Assembly (NCBI RefSeq): GCF_022867795.2
Contig: NZ_CP107006.1
Location: forward strand, 4,526,001-4,590,000
Length of the DNA: 64,000 nt
Direction of reading: 5' to 3'
Source of the DNA: Chitinophaga horti
Lineage (GTDB): Bacteria > Bacteroidota > Bacteroidia > Chitinophagales > Chitinophagaceae
The position numbers and the translations under genes are program-made. How positions within the stretch are numbered: position 1 is the first letter of the stretch; every line of letters starts with the position of its first letter. This document shows positions 59,863-64,000 of this stretch, one piece after another. The notes under the pieces were generated by a model. The model was not told the DNA's origin. It saw only the letters and a list, made by a program, of their open reading frames with translations, and did not search any database.

Positions 59863-60156
59863 CTATTTCAGGCCTTCACTCAACAGATTTTCAAGATGTT
59901 GTAACTTTTCTGACAGGAAGGGGGCCACGCTGGCCTGGGCTTTTCCGCCGCTCGTAACGGGATGGGTGGCGTACATGATAAGCGCCATGGCTATATAATC
60001 CTGAATATCTTTACCGGCAAACGCCGCTTTAAATTCAACGATCTTTTCATTCACCTCCTTCATAATGCGGCGCACATCTTCCTCCTCCTCCGGCCTGATC
60101 TTAATGCGGTAAGCCCGGTCGGCCACCACAATGTTAACGGGTATCAGCTGCTCCAT
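59863..60156 (-). CDS. zapA: Cell division protein ZapA
   Basis: The 97-residue protein fits ZapA in size and pattern: VNIVVADRAYRIKIRPEEEEDVRRIMKEVNEKIVEFKAAFAGKDIQDYIAMALIMYATH with a globular N-terminal half and a helical C-terminus. ZapA bundles FtsZ filaments. It lies between a coiled-coil protein gene (84-base gap) and rny (142-base gap) on the minus strand, as in other Bacteroidota. It is likely cotranscribed with the upstream pheT. Confidence 0.88.
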   Translation of the reverse strand: MEQLIPVNIVVADRAYRIKIRPEEEEDVRRIMKEVNEKIVEFKAAFAGKDIQDYIAMALIMYATHPVTSGGKAQASVAPFLSEKLQHLENLLSEGLK

Positions 60157-60240
60157 GTTTCAATTTTACCTGCAAGTAATTAGTGCTTGTTTGTACAATA
60201 TTAACATTTTAGAGCAAATTGCCAAGCAAAATCGCATATT

Positions 60241-60543
60241 TCAGGAGTTCAACATGGCAATACAGCGGTCGATCTCCGCGATATAGTCATTGATCTTGCG
60301 GCGGATCTCCTTCTTAAACTCTTCGTCTTCGGCAGAAGGCGCCCCTTGTGTTACACTGGCAATCCTGGCCAGCTTCAGCTTATCTTCCAAATTACCAATG
60401 GCTTTCTGGGCCAGCGACAGTTCCTGCTCCTTCGCATCGATCTCGGCGTGAAGCAGTTCATTGTCGGACTGCACCTGCTGCAGTTTCTTCAGCAGCAGGT
60501 GCGTCTTTTCTTCAATGCGTTGTATGTGCTGTTCCAGTTCCAT
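60241..60543 (-). CDS. Coiled-coil protein, possibly ZapB-like
   Basis: The 100-residue protein is almost fully helical: a coiled coil (about 3-60, EQHIQRIEEKTHLLLKKLQQVQSDNELLHAEIDAKEQELSL) and a second helix (about 73-98, EEFKKEIRRKINDYIAEIDRCIAML). It starts 2 bases after the pheT stop codon and precedes zapA by 84 bases. Position and shape recall ZapB, a ZapA partner in division, but the sequence is too simple for a firm call. Confidence 0.65.
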   Translation of the reverse strand: MELEQHIQRIEEKTHLLLKKLQQVQSDNELLHAEIDAKEQELSLAQKAIGNLEDKLKLARIASVTQGAPSAEDEEFKKEIRRKINDYIAEIDRCIAMLNS

Positions 60544-60545
60544 CG

Positions 60546-63035
60546 TTATTTACGGATCTCTGCTTGCAATTGTGACTCAAATGCTTTCACCAGCTTGTTC
60601 ATTACGCCATCTACATCCTTGTCTGTCAACGTTTTCTGCGGGTCCTGGAAGGTGAAGCTGATGGCGTACGACTTTTTGTTCGCACCCAGCTTTTCGCTCT
60701 CGAACACGTCGAACAGGTTCACCTGCTGCAGCAGCGAGGACTTCACGCCCTTCGCAGCTTCTTCCACGGCAGCAAACTTCACCGATTTGTCCAGCACCAA
60801 CGCCAGGTCGCGGCGAATGGCCGGGAATTTTGGTATCTCCACATAGAAGCGGTCGGCCTTCTGCAGGGAACCTAACACCACGTCCCAGTAAATGTCGGCA
60901 TACCAAACAGGCTGCTTAATATCGAATGTTTTCAGGCGCTGGGGCGATACGCTGCCCATTACACCGATCACTTTGTTTTTCACTTTCAGTTCGAACGCCT
61001 GTTGCAGGTGCGGCACGGTAGCCTCCACAATCTGCGACAGCTCTACGCCTAACTGGCGGAACACATTGAGTACGAATCCTTTCAGGAAATAGAAATCTAC
61101 CTTCTGAGACTTGTGCATCCAGTTTTCCGGCAGTTTATCGCCGGTCAGGTATAAAGCCAGGTGTTCTTTCTCTTCGTAGTTACCAACTGCTATTTGCTTG
61201 TAGGTTTTGCCGGTTTCGAAGAACAGCAGGTTTTCGTTCTTCCTGTTCAGGTTATAGGCAACGCTTTCCAAGCCCGTTTCCAACATCGACGGACGCATGG
61301 TATCCAGCTCCACGCTCAGGTTGTTCAGCATTTTCACCAGCGTTTCCTGCGTGGTGGCGTCGTAGTACTGGCTGTTCGTAATGGAGTTGGTAAAAATCTC
61401 CATAAAACCATTCGCTGCCAGGTAACTACCCACCTTCTCACGGATGCGCTCCTTGTCTGGCTGCGCCTGCACGCTCGGTGCAATGGTAATCGCTGGCGGA
61501 ATCAGGATATTGTCCAGCCCATCGATGCGCATCACCTCTTCCACAATATCTGCCGGGATGGAGATGTCGGGTTTAGAGAACGGCACGGCTACACGGGCAC
61601 CGGCATCATCCTTGGATAACACTTCGAAGCCCAGGCTGGTGAGTATGTTCAGTATTTTATCGACGGGGTAATTATTGCCGCTCAGGCGGTGTACGTAAGC
61701 ATACGTGAAAGCCACCTCGGTTTTAGCTTTCGGCTGCGGGTATACGTCGGTTACCGGGGAGGCAATTTGTCCGCCCCCCAGTTCCGCGATCAATGCGGCG
61801 GCACGCTCCAGTACGTTTACCACGTTGCTGATGTCCACCCCTTTTTCGAAACGGGTAGCCGCGTCCGTACGTAAACCATGGCGCACTGAAGTAGCCCTTA
61901 CTGTACCCGGAGCAAACCAGGCACTTTCGAGGAAGATGTCGGTAGTCGTTGCGGAAACACCAGACTTAACACCGCCAAACACGCCGGCAATACACATGCC
62001 TTCTCCTTCTCCATTACAGATCATGAGGTCACGGGCGTCCAGCTTACGTTCTTTATCATCGAGCGTAACGAAAGCTGTACCCTGTGGCAGGTTTTTCACC
62101 ACCACTTTACCTCCTTTGATCGCCGCCACATCGAATGCATGCAGGGGCTGGCCGGTTTCGTGCAGTACGAAGTTGGTGATATCTACTATATTATTGATCG
62201 GGCGAACGCCGATGGCCAGCAGGCGATTCTTGAGCCATTCAGGCGAATCCGCCACCTTAATACCCGAAATGAGTACACCGCTATAACGGGGACAATCGGC
62301 CTGGTTTTCCACTTCCACCATAATATGTGCGGGAGCAGGAAAAGTGGCCAGGTCACGCGCAGGCGCAGCCGCTACTTCCGCCAGTTTATTGGTGAAAGAT
62401 GCGCCTTCCGGCCACGCTGCCGGTAGTACGATTTTATGCTTGTCTGTGTTTTCGTGATTGTTCAGCCAGGCGCATACGTCGCGAGCAACGCCCATATGGC
62501 TCATTGCATCCATGCGGTTAGGTGTGAGGCCAATCTCGAAGATCATGTCCTGCACTGGTTTAAACACCTCACGGGCAGGCGTACCCGGCACCAGGGATGG
62601 ATCTAATACCAGGATGCCGTCATGGCTGGTACCCAGACCAATTTCGTCTTCGGCGCAGATCATACCGTTGCTTTCTTCACCACGGATCTTGGCCTTTTTC
62701 ATGGTCAGCGGCTCGCCGCTGAGCGGGTAAATGGTTGTACCAATGGGGGCTACAACCACCTTTTGGCCTACCGCCACGTTAGGGGCACCGCATACGATGC
62801 CTAACGGTTCCGCACCACCTATATTTACCTGGGTTATACGCAGTTTATCCGCGTTAGGGTGTTTTTCCACATGCAACACCTCTCCTATTACCAGCCCTTC
62901 GAGGCTGCCTTTAACACTTTCGAAAGCTTCCAGGCTTTCTACTTCCAGTCCGATAGACGTGAGGATGGTAGAAAGTTGTTCCGGGGCAGGCTTTACCGGT
63001 AAATATTCACATAACCAATTGTACGAGATTGTCAT
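60546..63035 (-). CDS. pheT: Phenylalanyl-tRNA synthetase beta subunit
   Basis: The 829-residue protein has the complete order: tRNA-binding domain (about 40-155, VIGEVLHVEKHPNADKLRITQVN), B3/B4 editing domain (about 225-400), B5 domain (about 415-490), a catalytic-like domain and an FDX-ACB end (PKFPAIRRDLALVLDKSVKFAAVEEAA). It works with PheS as an alpha2-beta2 tetramer. pheS is not in the window. It heads the leftward unit with the coiled-coil protein and zapA. Confidence 0.97.
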   Translation of the reverse strand: MTISYNWLCEYLPVKPAPEQLSTILTSIGLEVESLEAFESVKGSLEGLVIGEVLHVEKHPNADKLRITQVNIGGAEPLGIVCGAPNVAVGQKVVVAPIGTTIYPLSGEPLTMKKAKIRGEESNGMICAEDEIGLGTSHDGILVLDPSLVPGTPAREVFKPVQDMIFEIGLTPNRMDAMSHMGVARDVCAWLNNHENTDKHKIVLPAAWPEGASFTNKLAEVAAAPARDLATFPAPAHIMVEVENQADCPRYSGVLISGIKVADSPEWLKNRLLAIGVRPINNIVDITNFVLHETGQPLHAFDVAAIKGGKVVVKNLPQGTAFVTLDDKERKLDARDLMICNGEGEGMCIAGVFGGVKSGVSATTTDIFLESAWFAPGTVRATSVRHGLRTDAATRFEKGVDISNVVNVLERAAALIAELGGGQIASPVTDVYPQPKAKTEVAFTYAYVHRLSGNNYPVDKILNILTSLGFEVLSKDDAGARVAVPFSKPDISIPADIVEEVMRIDGLDNILIPPAITIAPSVQAQPDKERIREKVGSYLAANGFMEIFTNSITNSQYYDATTQETLVKMLNNLSVELDTMRPSMLETGLESVAYNLNRKNENLLFFETGKTYKQIAVGNYEEKEHLALYLTGDKLPENWMHKSQKVDFYFLKGFVLNVFRQLGVELSQIVEATVPHLQQAFELKVKNKVIGVMGSVSPQRLKTFDIKQPVWYADIYWDVVLGSLQKADRFYVEIPKFPAIRRDLALVLDKSVKFAAVEEAAKGVKSSLLQQVNLFDVFESEKLGANKKSYAISFTFQDPQKTLTDKDVDGVMNKLVKAFESQLQAEIRK

Positions 63036-63259
63036 TTGTAGTTGTCTGTATACAGGCGACTTAGCTCGCGCTGCTTTTTAAAATTTTTGATAATCGATGT
63101 AATGTCGCATCTTTGCGCCCCTTTGAGTCGCTCCGCGCCGCGTAAAGTTAACAAATAAGCTTTTGCGGCCCAGCGTTTTTTAGTGAGCAATTTCCGTAAA
63201 TTCTTTTTGCACAGGTAATGTTTATAAAGGACATTTGTAAGGGGATTACTGACGCTCTT

Positions 63260-63268
63260 TGTGGATAA
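63260..63268 (+). promoter_or_regulatory. DnaA-box-like site 1
   Basis: TGTGGATAA is the exact reverse of the consensus TTATCCACA. Confidence 0.5.
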
Positions 63269-63281
63269 CCGTAGGCGCAAT

Positions 63282-63290
63282 GGTGGATAA
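63282..63290 (+). promoter_or_regulatory. DnaA-box-like site 2
   Basis: GGTGGATAA differs from the consensus at one base and lies 22 bases (two helical turns) from site 1 in the same orientation. Confidence 0.4.
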
Positions 63291-63517
63291 CCCGTGTTTT
63301 GCTGTGGTATAGCGTGTTCGTTTCGCACGAATAACTTTAGTCAGGTTGCAAACTTGATTAAATGAAAAAAGCCTTTACCTTAGTCGACCCGGCTCCAAAA
63401 AATTTACAATTTGTTAATTGTGCCACTACAGAACAAACAGAAATGCAAAAATTGTAAGCCAAAGCAGCGGACTACAGTAACGAGCTTTTATTAACACATT
63501 TTAAGCCCACGCGATAA

Positions 63518-64000
63518 ATGGACGTCAATCTTAAGAAGGACAGGAATTTCAGGAAGAAACCATCGGTCGATCTCTCCACTATGGTCTACGGCAAGATTCC
63601 TCCCCAGTCGAAAGAACTGGAGGAAGCAGTGCTGGGAGCCCTCATGCTTGAAAAAGGAGCGTTCGATACGGTGATCGAGATCCTGAAGCCTGACTGCTTT
63701 TACGTGGATGCGCACCAGCGGATCTTTTCCAGCATGTTAAGGCTGGCTGGTAAGTCCATGCCCGTTGACATCCTCACCGTGGTGGAAGAATTAAAGTCTT
63801 CCGGCGAGCTGGAGCAGGTGGGCGGTCCGTTCTTCGTGACCAGGCTTACCAACATGGTAGTATCCTCTGCCAACATCGAAGCGCATGCGCGTATCGTACT
63901 GCAGAAGTTCATCCAGCGCGAGCTGATCCGCATCTCCGGAGAAATTCTCTCCGAGTCCTATGAGGATACGGCCGACGTGTTCGACCTGCTGGACTCAGCC
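63518..64000 (+). CDS. dnaB: Replicative DNA helicase, N-terminal part (cut by window edge)
   Basis: The 161 codons from ATG 63518 to the window end encode the DnaB N-terminal domain: KIPPQSKELEEAVLGALMLEKGAFDTVIEILKPDCFYVDAHQRIFSSMLRLAGKSMPVDILTVVEELKSSGELEQVGG and TRLTNMVVSSANIEAHARIVLQKFIQRELI. This domain forms the trimer-of-dimers collar and binds primase. The RecA-like motor lies outside the window. Two DnaA-box-like sites lie 228-258 bases upstream. Confidence 0.93.
   Translation, partial: MDVNLKKDRNFRKKPSVDLSTMVYGKIPPQSKELEEAVLGALMLEKGAFDTVIEILKPDCFYVDAHQRIFSSMLRLAGKSMPVDILTVVEELKSSGELEQVGGPFFVTRLTNMVVSSANIEAHARIVLQKFIQRELIRISGEILSESYEDTADVFDLLDSA

Larger units (their letters stand above)
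63036..63517. other. Divergent intergenic region between pheT and dnaB
   Basis: The region is AT-rich, especially at 63340-63500, and should hold promoters for both genes. Two DnaA-box-like sites are present (63260-63290). No convincing small gene is seen, and a 98-codon frame at 63032-63328 lacks protein features. Confidence 0.5.

Noticed and set aside
63032..63328. 98-codon leftward frame upstream of pheT
   Set aside because: It overlaps the likely promoter and DnaA-box region and resembles no protein.
1..64000. tRNA and rRNA genes, IS elements, prophage
   Set aside because: I looked through the intergenic stretches for cloverleaf arms, rRNA segments and transposase or integrase motifs and saw none.

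Overview
The window is a stretch of chromosome from a member of the Bacteroidota, most likely a Chitinophaga-like member of the Chitinophagaceae. The grounds are a dense set of promoters of the Bacteroidota type (TTTG, about 19 bases, TAnnTTTG), a PorT-like protein directly after ubiE, a secreted DUF1501 protein with a type IX secretion sorting tail next to a DUF1800 protein, an ECF sigma/FecR/STN-TonB receptor/DUF4249 operon, a short atpC, and atpD-atpC separated from the other F1 genes. No rRNA, tRNA, CRISPR array, transposase or phage gene was seen. Most genes are core housekeeping genes, so the interest lies between genes and in reading-frame anomalies.

Layout. 0-8.4 kb: an alpha/beta hydrolase (cut by the edge), a ThiF-like enzyme, a sensor kinase, YqgE, atpD-atpC, a Tat-type purple-acid-phosphatase-like enzyme, a GNAT acetyltransferase and a DUF4920 protein. 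8.4-13.2 kb: a leftward export operon (HlyD-like adaptor, MacB-like permease, TolC). 13.5-17.2 kb: dnaX, split over two frames at a run of eight A, and pyruvate dehydrogenase E2. 17.2-19.4 kb: NfeD-like protein and flotillin. 19.5-22.5 kb: VOC protein, GbsR-type regulator, TIGR01777 oxidoreductase, CoA-binding protein, YkuK-like protein. 22.6-29.2 kb: engB, ubiE, porT-like, pyrC-like, a MutS-like ATPase with a one-base frameshift, and yifB. 29.2-30.1 kb: no protein gene but four 194-bp units, each with a promoter, a constant segment of about 60 nt and an intrinsic terminator. 30.1-38 kb: an EF-G paralogue, an ABC exporter, a DUF983 protein, and a TonB receptor with a His-rich partner behind a likely metal-responsive operator. 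38-48 kb: DUF1501/DUF1800 pair, thiolase, and the sigma/FecR/TonB/DUF4249 operon. 48-55 kb: pyrD, TerC, an unusual iteron-like region, atpG standing alone, scpB with a very acidic tail, an EEP-family protein and an acyltransferase. 55-64 kb: VOC protein, SDR, DUF1080, then rny, zapA, a coiled-coil protein and pheT on the minus strand, and the start of dnaB preceded by two DnaA-box-like sites.

The most notable observations are: (1) the tandem array of four small-RNA-like units at 29385-30134; (2) a perfect A AAA AAA slippery heptamer in dnaX, where the zero frame gives gamma and a -1 shift gives tau; (3) a cluster of 11-bp-spaced decamers arranged as inverted arms at 50208-50323; (4) a 15-bp palindrome in front of a His-rich protein/TonB receptor operon; (5) paired operator-like sites around a gbsR gene; (6) several genes whose -7 box lies only 4-6 bases before the ATG, implying leaderless mRNAs; and (7) two genes (HlyD-like, MutS-like) broken by one base in a homopolymer, which may be real or sequencing errors.
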